Below, one piece after another: positions 22,413 to 34,447 of a stretch of DNA of 64,000 bases; position 1 is the first letter of the stretch; every line of letters begins with the position of its first letter. The notes beneath the pieces were generated by a model. The model did not search any database and was not told the DNA's origin. It saw nothing but the letters and a program-made list of their open reading frames with translations. The stretch spans positions 28,706,001 through 28,770,000 of the forward strand of contig CM075101.1 in assembly GCA_037576195.1 (NCBI GenBank), written 5' to 3'. A program made the position numbers and the translations under genes. Source of the stretch: Phytoseiulus persimilis (taxonomy: Eukaryota; Arthropoda; Arachnida; Mesostigmata; Phytoseiidae).

Positions 22413-25400
22413 AGTATGAGGAAATGCTAGTCGAGGCTCAACTGTTCGCAAATTCGGAAATCCTTTCGGTTCGGTATTTCGGATGAGGATCGGTGCGATG
22501 TCGATTCGTTCGAGGGTCTTTGTTCCGCCGTGCTTCCTGTGTTCAGCAAGTCACATACCCGAACGATACTCTTACTCGATCCCTGTTGTGTGTTTTTGTT
22601 TTGGTCCTGCCATTGCGTGCCTAATAATGTCTCGCTTGCTTACGCAAGGGAATCCCTGCCTTGATGGAGCGCGCCCACCATCCTCTTCGGTCGTGGGAAA
22701 CGAGTGACCAGCCTTTGGTCCGCATTGCGGTCGACCGACGGTACAGAACGACAAATAGGGAAAAGAAAATCATGCATCGAAGGGGCCGATAAGCGGAACA
22801 AAATTCACTCATCAATCATGCGAGCATTCATCGAACCGTGGTGTCGGGCGTGTCAGACAGGCACGGGTGAGAGGTATGAGCCAAGGCTTGGATTGATTCA
22901 TTCAGAAAACGAGGCTCAAAAAACGATACTTTCCTGTGAAGTCTGCTGAAACTGCTACGGCTCGTGACTTAACATCGTGCTTCGCCTCAGGTCAGCTCCA
23001 GATGATATAGGGGTTCGAGCTGTTCTCCAGACTTGCTTCCCTAATCTTCGTCTCGATGATTTTCATCAAAAGTTTCTCACAAATATCTCGTTATTCGACG
23101 AATCGTTGCAGAAAAAAATGCATTGCGCTCCTGAATCTGAGGTTTGATACGTTGTTGATTTCTCAAGGCTTTCCCTGGTGGTGCTCATCAGCATCAAGGC
23201 AAGAGAAAGCTCAAGCACGGCGTTCAATGTGTCGAAAAAACGCAGGATGCGAAAGCTTTTTGTGAATGTGTTCGTCTGGTTTCATGCGAGCGCCCGAATC
23301 TTATGGAGGAGCGTTCCGTTGGCTGACGACATGACAGAGCGGAGAACACCCGTTCATCGCGGAGAATAGACGAGGATTCGGGAGGTCTAAGAAATTCATT
23401 GCACTTCAACGGCGGGGCGAGCGAGGAATCATGGCAACCACCACGGCAAAAGAACTATCAACGCTAACGAAATATGGTCGTGCCTTATTTACTGGTGATA
23501 CGTGCCAAGTTTGACAATGAAGGAAACGTTCTCTGCGCAACAGTTCTGGCGCGCTACCCAGTGGCGCGTCGAGTTCCGCGGCAGTTACAAATAAACGACG
23601 AAAACAGCTCGATACCCCGACGCGGGAATCGAATGAACAGCAGCCTTTCAGAACAACTCTTCGTCGATTGTTACTACAAGTTTACGATGCTTGAAGCTAT
23701 ATCACCAGAGGCTCGCGGTCTTGTCGATCGCGGTGGTGGTGGTTCGACGGGTCTTGTGGCGTCCCGGCCGAATCTGCAAGGTGAATTCGTAGCGTGACTG
23801 AGCTCGTGCCGGCCGAGTGGATATTCTGAAAAGAATCTTCTTGCATCTCTGTTTGCTCCGGCATTGGGTTCTCCGAAAACGAAAACCCGAACGAGGAACG
23901 AACGACAACGATAGTCCGGCAGAAGAGCCAAGACGCTTGAACAGCCTGCTGCGGGGTATGCGGCGACGGTACTCATGGAGCTCCGGGCGAGTCCTGAGAG
24001 CCGAGCACGCACAAACGCTCTCAAATTCACGTAGACTCTAGGGTTTTTGAACCGAAATATGAGAAGGTGGATGAGATTTTGCTGTCAGGAGGAGCAACAG
24101 AAAACGCCGCTCAGCGAGGGTTGGACACAGTTCCTGTTTTGCTCTTGTCGGATGGATTCCGAGATGTACGGCATCGTGGGCGAGCCAACCAAGCCGGGCA
24201 AGTGACTGCTCGTTCGAAGGTGTCTGACATCGTTAAACCACGAGTGCTGGATGGCAAAAGCCACACTTCTTCCGAGCCTTGTTCGCTTCTGGCGAATACA
24301 GTTCAGTTCCAAGCGAAATGTGCTTGAATTCAACTGCTCTTACCGAAAACACGCAGGCTTTCCACACTGACTGATGGAGCTGACGGAGTGATCGATGGAT
24401 AGTGTATTCTGACGTGGAGTTCTGTCTGAGGGTCTTGAAATTTCCGTTCTTCTCGCCTCGATGGGGCTTTGAGCGCTACACATTATTCGTAAGCATCCAG
24501 ATTCTTGAACGTCGACATGTGTGAACCCTCCCAAATGCCGGGCCGCCCGTTGAGAATAAAGTCAAATAAACAGGGAAAACAAATCAGAAACTTGCGCAGA
24601 AGGTGAAGTAGAACGCCATCGAGTGTGTTCGGTGTGTCGATACGCTTATGGACCACAGTGCGAGGGCGTATTATTAATCGTGGGGCGCGTTGCCGCTGTT
24701 GGCGCTGCTTCGATTGTGCACTGGATTCTTGTCGGCATTGCCGTGGCACTCACGGCATTGATTTCCTGTGGCGCACAATCATTTCTTCCGAGTTATTGAA
24801 TCATGCTTTGCCCATTCATGAATAATTCAGTTGTTTCATTCCGAAGTGTTCCTTCCATGGATTTTTCCTCGAGGCATGCGCCAACAACTGAAATCTGGCT
24901 TGACAAACGGTTCTGACTCTGAAACCGACTTTCTATTTTTGAAATGTAATACTGGCCAGGGGCGGCCGATCGTCGAAGGAATAGAGCAGGGGTGGCTCCA
25001 TCATGAAATTTGATCTTCCAGTGGGAAAGTGGCTGGCAATCATAGCACGATTCTTTCGTCAAACGTTCCTCGGAGCACAGTGCCGTGAGAGTAGCAAATC
25101 GTGGTCATCTTTCATGTGGGAGGTTCGGGTCTGGAATGCGCGCGCGGGAGAAGCTAAAAATAAAAACTTCGGTCCGTTTCTCGCTTTTTTTTGTCTCGCG
25201 GCGGAAGACTGACGACGCCTTTGTACCGCAAACTAGGAGCGTCTTCCATTTGCTGCTCTGGGACACTGAGCGATTCCACGCCACGGACGAGAAAGACTCG
25301 AGCTGTATCGGTCGATAGACTTCGTCTATCCCGCTCCGCCTTTAGGGTCGAGCATGGAACTGAAGTCGATACTAGAGCGCTGTTGTGCGCGACCCCTGCG

Positions 25401-27389
25401 TGACGGGCCGCAGTGGCGGTGATAGCGGGAATCTAAGCAAGCTCAGGCGACTTGCAAGATTCCTTGCGATCAACTGAAACGGAAGCTTCACAGTCCAAGA
25501 GCGTCGAAGCTCAGAAACCCACTGACGTGCTCAAAAAGGTAAGCACGAGGAAGTCACGAGACCAGCTCAGCTATCTCTACGCTTTCGGGAGATCCCTGGA
25601 TTGAGGGATCGGAAACTTTCGCCCTCGGCGGCAAAGAACGGCTTTGATACCACGTGATATATTGTTCGCAAATCGGATGACAGTTTGCCTCAGAATCTCT
25701 CGAACAGCTAATCGCATATTCTCGCATGTGTATTTCGCATGGGCAGGTTGCGCAAGTCTCCCACCATGAAATCGATTCATCACAGATGATACGACGGCAA
25801 CATGTTTGACATGAAAAAATTGTGTTCTCTCCGTCTCGCTTCCCCGGCTCGCCATTAGCTAAATAACGACGAGATGATTACCGACGAGCGCTTCTGTAAT
25901 CAACCAGAGGTTCAGCTGACAGTGCGAGTTCGCACACTAACTGGGTAGAACTCTCGATCTTGGTCATAATTTTCCGTAGTTGAGAATACGTCGGGCAGGT
26001 TCTGGATTCTATCGATGATTCGAGTCGATACAAATATGGAAAGTTTTGTTGAACGATACGGTTCGCCAAATCGACCGCCTGTCGACATTGGTATGGAGTC
26101 ATGCCCCACCCCGGCATGACGATTCCGCGGATTCATTTTTTTTCCCTGAAAAGAATTCCCTCGCGAACGAACACGGAGCCCATGCTGACACGGAGCTCCC
26201 ACGAGTCGTCTCGCGCTGATGTTCTCCGTCACACTTGGCAGTATTTTCTTCTTTGAGGCTCCCGTGTTTTGCTACCGCACATCGCTGGAGAATGAAGGTA
26301 GGAATAATGGTGCGGTAGCTCCTCGAGTGATTCCAAGCGCCAAGGCCAGGGACGAATTTCTTTGATTTCTTCTTCTCGAAAGACTCGAGCGAGTGTGAGG
26401 GAATGGATACGCCACGCGACTGTTGTTGGCCGCTCCTACACTGTCTCCCAGATAATCGACCTCAATATTACAAGCCGAGATAACTCCTCCTACGGCCATA
26501 CAGATATACCCAATCAACATTCTCGTTTGCTCTCAAGAGGGCTCTTTGAGTGGGTTCTCCTTCAGTATTTTTTGGCCGCGATTCTCTGGAAGGCTGGGGT
26601 GCGATGCTTTCGCGCTTCTAACCTCTCCACATCCCACCACTTGATTTCGTTACGAGGGCCCAAAGTTTAGCGATCGAAGATCCGGGGCTCGAACGCGAAA
26701 ACAAATTGTTCCAGCCCGCGGGGCATCCAATCGCTCGAATTCAGGCGGCTTTCCAGAAACGTTTCGTTCCGAAAATGTGCGACGGGGAGATATCGAGGGG
26801 AGCAGATGACTCCTCCGATCTTTGTTCGGGAAACGAGAGGAATATGGCCCATAAGCTGGTCCAAAGATAGCCTGTCCGGCGCGGAATCCCGACGTTATGG
26901 TCGTCTGGACGTTTCCAGGCTACGATTGACCATCATTCAGTTGGAAAGCCCACTTGCTCGCTCCCAGACAAGCTTCTCGAGAAAACTCTCGAGTTGAAAT
27001 ACCATTGGATACGCGATCGACTGCCGGCAACGCGCTCGAAATTCCCATACGCATCTGGTGGTATGCTTGAGATCGATGAGGTGAACACCGAGCGCTACCA
27101 CGTTTCCGTCTCTCACTCCCTCACTTGTTCGTGTCTTTGATGCGGAATCTTTTATTTCTGGCTTCCAGCGGACCGAGCAGTTTGCCTCGGCATGAGAGGA
27201 AACTTTGCCGGAAATTCCTGCGCCCGCCTGATTTCTGCCCAAAAACGCGGAGATGGTCCGCCGCACACTCGCGACCAGATCCGGGAACTTCCACACGAGT
27301 GAAGATGAATATCTCCAGTCGAGAACTTTGCCGTTCTTCTGCACCGTGGTAGTTCTTGCACAACATTTGATGACTCTCTCTCCTGCTTG

Positions 27390-27824
27390 TTACGATGATG
27401 GATTCCACACACACACACATCCACTGTCCGCTATCAGGACGTACCTGCAGGAAACGCGAAAGCAACAGTGTCTCGAGAGGGGCCACTGCTCCTCCCAAGA
27501 TTTTCGTGCCCAAAGAAGTTCCAAAATGTTGTCGCTAATCTCACGGTTGAATCCGGCTGTATACGGTGTCGAGCCCGGTCGCTCATCGTCTAATGGAAAT
27601 TGTTGAGACCATTTTAGCTCCCACAAGGCGTTGACCAGCGGACCCGTTGGAGAGAGTTCCAACGGTATCAAGATAACACTCATGAGGAATCCGGCCGAGC
27701 AAATAAGTTCCGAACGGTAGTGAATGAGGGTTCTCGTTCGGCCTTCATCTTTGTCGCCGCTGTTTGGCAATAACAATCGACAATCGGTCAATATATAGAC
27801 TTCGTCAGCCAGCCGAAGAGCCAA
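27390..27824 (-). CDS. open frame, possible membrane-protein exon
   Basis: A 144-codon minus-strand frame. Its upstream part translates to natural-looking sequence, beginning ELLALRLADEVYILTDCRLL, followed by a hydrophobic segment around SAGFLMSVILIPLELSP. An acceptor-like TTTTCAG lies just upstream on the minus strand. An overlapping minus frame ends in LLLSRFLQ at a good donor, CTGCAG|GTACGT. A chemosensory or other multi-pass receptor exon is imaginable, but I see no family signature. The 3' end runs into the (CA)n tract. Confidence 0.13.
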   Translation of the reverse strand: MALRLADEVYILTDCRLLLPNSGDKDEGRTRTLIHYRSELICSAGFLMSVILIPLELSPTGPLVNALWELKWSQQFPLDDERPGSTPYTAGFNREISDNILELLWARKSWEEQWPLSRHCCFRVSCRYVLIADSGCVCVWNPSS

Positions 27825-30800
27825 CAGCTCGATCTGTTCGGATCATCGTATTGCAAAAGCCCCCTGAAAATACCTCCTTGTTAAAAGTTTTCAATAGCGC
27901 CACAGCAAGAGAGAATCAAAATCGTGCAAATCGAAAACGTGAGCTTCTCACAACGAGTTTCCGAAAGCCAACCGAGCCGCGTTCCTCCTCGGATACGGTC
28001 TGTGCTCTGAGCTTGCCCTTGGGTTACCCCGCGTTGGATGACGGAGGCTCAGATGACGCCTGAACACCATCCCTGGATTCCCTATCACCAGCCCCGAATA
28101 ACGCTAATCCAACTGTGAACAGATCCATTGGTCATACATGGATCCGAGAGGGTCTTCTGTATGATTTCTGAAGGTTTCTGTAGACAGAGCTTCTCTGGTG
28201 CCGTCCGTGATCGCCCGCCGAAAATTAGGCGGGCTCCGTATTGGAACGCCGTGGCAGTCGGAGTAGGCAAGGTTGTGGGCGAATTTGCTCGCGAATGATT
28301 AAAATGAAACTTTATTTCATATCCATTTTGTTCTCGGTATACAGTATAGCAATTGAGTGGAAAAAGGGTTTACTCGAATCGAGTTCCAGATCCTCCCCGC
28401 GATGAGTGACGAAGACGACGGGATCACGGCGACGTCAACGATAGCGGGCAGGGTCGGAATCAGCTGAGCCAGCATTCAGCTCGTCAAAACCAGAGAATTA
28501 ACATAACAAAAGAGATTCCGCGCTTCAGAAAATCTTCTCATTCCTTTATTTGGCCTGTCGGATTGAGGATCTCGGTCACGGATACCCCAGTAGCCTTACC
28601 CGCGAAGCGGTAGGATCGCTCGATGAATGGATGAGCGAAGATCGCTTGATGAGTTGCGTGGAGTGGCAAGCGGTGGCTCGGCCCGTTCATCGCAGAGTTT
28701 TTGTCCGAACGTTTCGAGATAACGACGACTGCTCGAGTGATATCTGCTGGTCAGGGCGATATGTTTCTCCTGGCTCAGAAGACAATGAGCAACGGCCCAC
28801 CTGACAGAAGTCAGAACACAACCATCGTTCCCACAGAAGATCTTGTTTTTGTTTTTGGTGTAGCAAGACGTGTCTTCTGTGGGCTTGGAATCTGCTTCGC
28901 CCAAATCGTAGAGCATTCAATTCGCAAGACTCACAAAGAGGGAACCAGAGAGTAATGAGGGGAGGCACTGTGGTTTGCACAAAACACACGCGGTCTGCTA
29001 CGTGTAAATAGTCAGCACAGACCCGAGCCGAGTGGCTCGAAAGGCGTTTTGCTTTGCTAGGGCCTGGAATACTTCAGGATGCATCTAGAATCACTCGCCC
29101 ACACCGACGTTGAGGCACTGATCGCCGGGTCCATGGCGGGATTGGAAATGAATCGATGCTGATGAAATATGAATCAATGCCGTGTGTGAAGATCGATGTA
29201 CCACAAATTGACATCGAGCGGAGCTGTTTGCGGTCAATGTCTGAATGGTAGGACCGGTGCCAGCGGGCATGAACGGCTAGAGAAATTCGACAGACGCTAC
29301 AGTCAACAAAGAAGTTTATTCTGCACAACACAAGACAAGGGATGATGAAACGCCATCACGCGGCTGACATACCTATACGTCTCGACTTCCCGCTCTGCCG
29401 CGGCTGGTTAACAGCTCCGAATAATTGTTGTGGATGGTGTTGTGACGACCAAATAGATCGGGACATTGATCGATCGGATCGTGTCATGGCGCATGACATG
29501 GTCCGCGACTGCCCGCTATTTCGAGTCGGGTTGGGATTTTCAGTGAACCTGTGAAGCAGAGCGCTAGCCGATCACGGAGTGCGACTTTTGTGGAACCTCC
29601 GCGCAGACGGAAATAACACGTATGAGAAGTCCATGTTCCCAGATGAGTTGTTGTATGTCAGACGGGATAACCTTGGTGCTTTGGAGGCCATCGGATGGAG
29701 TGGCGTTTGGAGTTCGGTGGGATCACATGTCGAGCGGAGACGTTGTGGCAGTTCCGCTTTCGGTTGTGGTGAGAGGTCGACCATCGGAGTCACTCAGTCG
29801 TTCGCCACTTGCTTTGAGTTGAGACGACCCGAACATGGGACACTTCAAATAGACTCCTCGCTTTCCACGCGCATATGACTCGGATGCACGTTGGCGCAAT
29901 GACTTTCTGAATGACGGGAGAGAACAGCTTCCCGAAAGACCGCGTCGTCGAAGTCCGCTCAGAGCTGCAGTCGCCCGTCATCGGAACCTAAATCGGAATG
30001 GTCATCGGAATCGTCGAGAAACTGTTCGACGTAGGGTTGTCAAATGTGCTTGGATGTCGGTCCCTATCCAGACGAAGACCATAAATCGAATTAGGACAGC
30101 GATTTCGGAAAGAGGCCTTTCCCGACGGAATCGCGCGAGCAATGAATATTCGATCGCAGACGTCGGCACCAGGTCGCGGAAAATGCGCTGCACGTGCACG
30201 GTCCTGCGAGGGAGCTTCTTCAGGATGCTGAGGAGCTACGTTCCGAAGCGGGAACGCTGAAGCCGTGGAAACGAATTCAAGTGCAGTCATAGGGAAATCG
30301 AAGGGAAAGACCGAGGCTCGAATCCCTCCATTGGCTCCCGAAGATTGCGAGTCGATCCCGATTACTGGTCCCGATCTCCATTCGTATACATGGTATGCAT
30401 ACGTCTTCGAACCGCTTGCAGCCCCTGTCCCTCCATGGCGAATGGTACGAAATGGTAGGCATCAGAAGGGAGGCGACTGCGGAAGTTACAGGGATGTCGG
30501 ACCAGTCCACCAGCAAAAACTGGTCAGCTAGTGACTGCGTTCGAAGTGGGAGAGGGCACGGACGAAGAGCTGTCACCAGAAAAGGACACGAAACGGGAAG
30601 GAACACGCTTGATCAGCCTGTTACGCAACCGAGGAACTGGCTTCTAGGATCGTTGTTTGTTGTCGTGGGAGAGCGTCTTATATCGACGGATTTTGTCAAG
30701 CCGATCTCAGATTCGGGCACCGTCCGTTGTGTTGACAACGGAAACTTATTGTCTCAGCTGAGAACCATTCCAGGCATTCTCCCGATCCCCCTCGTTCATA

Positions 30801-32428
30801 TCCTTGCTAGCAGCGAACATTCACAAGCAACGACATCCGAGGTTGTGTCATCTCACAATGTTTACTTGTGTCTGAATGTGTTCTCTCGTCAATTCCTCCC
30901 GCTCCTGTTTCGTCTTCCGCCCGTGTTCCCAGCGACCGTACGCCACCGATGAACAATCCCAGCAGCCGTTCGCGAACGTCATTCCAATCGAGCGATCGTC
31001 TCTGCTCCCCTAATGTACATTGTACAATATCACTGTACACAAAGCAATTACACCGCGAGAAGTTCCGCGTTCTCCACTTTTCGCAACGTGACGACATCGA
31101 GCACCGAGAGTCGGTTGCTGGCTCGTAACTGGAGCACTTACGACACAAACAATGGGAAAGGAACAGAAATTTTTCTGCCACTAGTCTGAATTTTCGGCTG
31201 TGGAGGTATCCTGCGTCGATGAGAAGGTGGAATAAAAAACTGTAGCACCGGGATCTCACAAACAGCTGATGCTGGGAATTTACGACGGCACCGAGTTAAT
31301 GAACAGGCCATGCCGATATTGCGAGGTTCATAGGCGGCGCCTGTGCCGCAGACCACCGCGGAGTCAACCAGACCGCCATCCGCCCGCCACTATGCGAGCG
31401 CTGGCCAGCCTTGGACGAATCTCTTGGCCTTGTTTTATCAAGATATATGTCCGGGCCGTCCACGTCGATTGTTTTGAACGGTATAATTTTAAGCAGAAGT
31501 TCTGCCGCTCACAATGCAGAAGTCTGCGAGGAATGCGCTCGACTCCGCTCCCGAATACTTTCCTCAAGCTCGATTCGAGAGGCAGACTCCACGGAATTCC
31601 CGTCGCGGCAAGGTGTTCGAAATCCCAGCAGGATTCGGATCGAGGCGGAAGGAAGACGAGGCTTGGCTGGAGAAACGGAGACGACTTCAAGTGAATACGG
31701 AATAGATTAGACCAGACTCGGAAAGGGAGGGAGGGGGGCGATTCCCACCAGACCAGGGTTATGTGGTCGGTGGAGTTTCAGGAACGTCGGCTGGAACGAA
31801 AGGGATTCATTCCGGAATTTCCGAGCAGAGAAGATACCGCCTTCTATCGAGGGATGCGAGAAATCAATGAGCCCCGTGAAAAATCAATGTGTATCTTGAT
31901 GAATCTGTCCTGTGTACACGTTGCTGGCGCTCCGATCGTCCCCCCCCCCCCGTCTGCTATTGTACTGACTTGGTTATTCGTGCACAATTCTGTGAAGTAA
32001 CCTCGCGGCCCAGTGTCGCCGAACTCATGGATACGTTTGTCTCCGGTCGCATACTGTAGATGACCGCTTCATGTTATCGCAGTTGCCATTGTGAATGAAT
32101 TTACAGAAGTTCTCAGAAATCCACGTTTTCCATTATTCGGGAGTTCAAAGCCCACCAACTCAGTGAAATAAACCGTGATCCATGGCCGTGTAATCGGAAC
32201 AAGGAACAACTGCGTATTCTGTCTTTGGGAATGACAGGAACCAAGACAAACCCGCTCGGCGAACCCAATTTCCATGAAGCCGTCGCGGCCGAATGCCGCG
32301 TTGGGGCGATCAGCGCAACCATACGCAAATCAAATCCCATCGATGGTTGCCGCACGACGGTCAATTTTGTGGGCGTCGATCGAAGTTGAACGGAGAATTG
32401 GGTCCTCGAGCGAAAAATTTAAGAGCAG

Positions 32429-32635
32429 GTCTACTTACCGGCGGTGGTCCGCGCATGGGAGAACATGGATGAACAACGAGTCTCCTTGTCGCGTCAGAGG
32501 GAAACCCTCGAAGAGCAGAGGTCAGCCCGGGTTGCCACGTCTCGGATCGCGTTCCGACCCTGGGCGATCGCGCTGGGCGTTGAGACCCTTTGCAGAGTAT
32601 TTGGTTTGTTTGGCAACTGTTGTTTACCGACGTGA
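32429..32635 (+). CDS. exon-like Arg/Glu-rich frame
   Basis: After an AGAGCAG acceptor-like site (ending 32428) one frame reads VYLPAVVRAWENMDEQRVSL and then a helical Arg/Glu/Gln stretch, SRQRETLEEQR, before a possible donor AG|GTCAGC; the frame closes at 32635. The helical, charged composition suggests a coiled-coil exon. The acceptor lacks a good pyrimidine tract and no partner exons were found. An opposite-strand frame over the same bases is also open, so this may be an accident. Confidence 0.13.
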   Translation, partial: VYLPAVVRAWENMDEQRVSLSRQRETLEEQRSARVATSRIAFRPWAIALGVETLCRVFGLFGNCCLPT

Positions 32636-33982
32636 TCAACCAGAAAAGACGTTCCGCTATTTGCACTGCACTCTTGTCCATGTGCGCAGATTCTTGCGTC
32701 GTCGAGGAACGGTTACGGACAGATAGAGAAGGAAGGAGGCGCTTGTGTGCTTTGCTTTGTTTATTTCCTGTAGTTTCCTTCCAGCGAGCTGAATTGTCCT
32801 TTAGCTCATACACTGTGGCGAGCCCCGGCTCCAATACCTCCGAAAGGTATCCCGTTCATCCTTCCGAATCTTGCAATCAACAGAAGATGGATAGGAGGAA
32901 TTCCGCCACCGTGCTTTACCGGTCCCCAACGCCAATGATCCCGAGAACAAGAGTTAAGCGGAGTCTTGAGAAGCTTCGTTTCAAAATTGCCTACAGAACT
33001 CCGACTTCAAACTATATCATTCATTGAGGTGGTTCCTGAATGACCTGCGATTCCGGGACCCTCCGTTCCATTGGGTTGCAATCGGGTCAGAATAATAGGT
33101 GTTCGCTCAGTGAGCTTCGGTTCCACATCAGAGTCTCAGAATGAACGCACACAAATGAGGAGTCGGGAGAAGCTGAAAGATCCTGTTTCGAAAAGAATAA
33201 ATAGACAGAGGACCAACGGCGAGACCGGCTGAACGAGCCGTGGGAGCAAACGCCCGATTCCGAGCAGCCGTTGTTCGGATTCTCTCTTTCCTCTTCTGAT
33301 TCGATCTGTTCTGCTCGCCGGTCGTCTCTCGTCGTTGTCGCTTCTATGCAAGGGGAGCCAAGGGATGCGTAGCGGCTTCCCGAGATCTCGATCTCAGCTC
33401 GTGTGAATTCTTCAAATTCGTAGCACGACTGATCCGGATTCATTCGGGTCGAGCCTCTTTTTTCTCGGGCATCCGATTGCGGAGGTCGTATTTGCGGACA
33501 GTACGCCGAAAATCTTGTCGAAAATCACGAGCGGTCCCAATCTGATACGACGGTTCCACGCAGATGAACTCGGGGCCCTCGGGAGGATCTGGCGAAAAAG
33601 CATCAAACAATCTGTGGCCGCGTCTAACCGCGAGCGATCATCGGGCCCCAGTCACAATAATCACATGGAGCCCAACGATTGCAAGAGTTTTACGTCTAAT
33701 CTCGCGGACCGAATGGTTAGCAACGCAGGAGCTAGCGATGAGAAACGGCCGCCGGCTCATTTAGATCGTCCGAGAACTCTGGGGTCTACATTGTGCGTCA
33801 GCATCAAAACACAGTCCGTGACAACAGCCCACCTTTCGGGAGCTGGATAGATGTTGCAGACAGTTTGACATCGAGTGGTGGTCTGAGCATCCACAGCAGC
33901 AAGCACAGAACAGTAATCCTCGTCTACGACAATGACTTCTGCCCCTTGACCACGATGTGCAAACTTACTCCTCAAGACTTGA

Positions 33983-34447
33983 GCACTTGTTGGTTCAGCA
34001 AACGGACGGGGTCAAGTTCACAGTGATGCGTCTTTCAAATGCCGCAAGGAGCCCCACTCCTCTGGTACTTGCCGCTTTACGCTGCCTGCTCGTCGCCTGG
34101 AGTGGGGCGAGGCAAATATTGAACGTGAGCCCCTCGTCGACGAAGTTGGGGAGGATGATTCTGTGATGGATTTTCATCGTTTCCGACCGCATAACAGCAA
34201 CAGCGATGTCGTTCCCAGTAGTTCAAGTGATGTGGCTCGCGTGGGAGCGAATTCAAAGTCGGACTCTCGGAGATATTCAAAATCGACCCACTCGCGTGCA
34301 ACAACTCCAGTGCGAAGCTTTTTTGAACAATCGTTCGCAACAATGTCCGAGTCAGTTGTGGAAGCAGTGTTCGAGGCTGTGGGCAGATGGTTCTCGTGGT
34401 TAGAACAAGAGGGTTTTTCTTGTGTTGTTGGAGCTGGGATTGTCTAA
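33983..34447 (+). CDS. open frame of about 154 codons, unknown
   Basis: The frame is open from 33983 to the TAA ending at 34447; the first good ATG is at 34166, giving 93 residues. Upstream of that ATG, in frame, it reads FKCRKEPHSSGTCRF and then an acidic linker (DEVGEDDS). Downstream it has a Ser/Arg-rich segment and a helical C-terminal part, MSESVVEAVFEAVGRWFSWL. The composition is more natural than that of neighbouring frames, with polar and structured regions alternating. I recognise no domain. It might be a decayed or lineage-specific gene, or the internal part of a larger one. Confidence 0.2.
   Translation, partial: ALVGSANGRGQVHSDASFKCRKEPHSSGTCRFTLPARRLEWGEANIEREPLVDEVGEDDSVMDFHRFRPHNSNSDVVPSSSSDVARVGANSKSDSRRYSKSTHSRATTPVRSFFEQSFATMSESVVEAVFEAVGRWFSWLEQEGFSCVVGAGIV

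Noticed and set aside
27406-27419. (CA)7 microsatellite as a regulatory element
   Set aside because: Short simple repeat with no context suggesting function.
30395-30952. 185-codon + ORF
   Set aside because: No signal, domain or splice context; composition is like random translation and it is contradicted by a 150-codon minus ORF across part of it.
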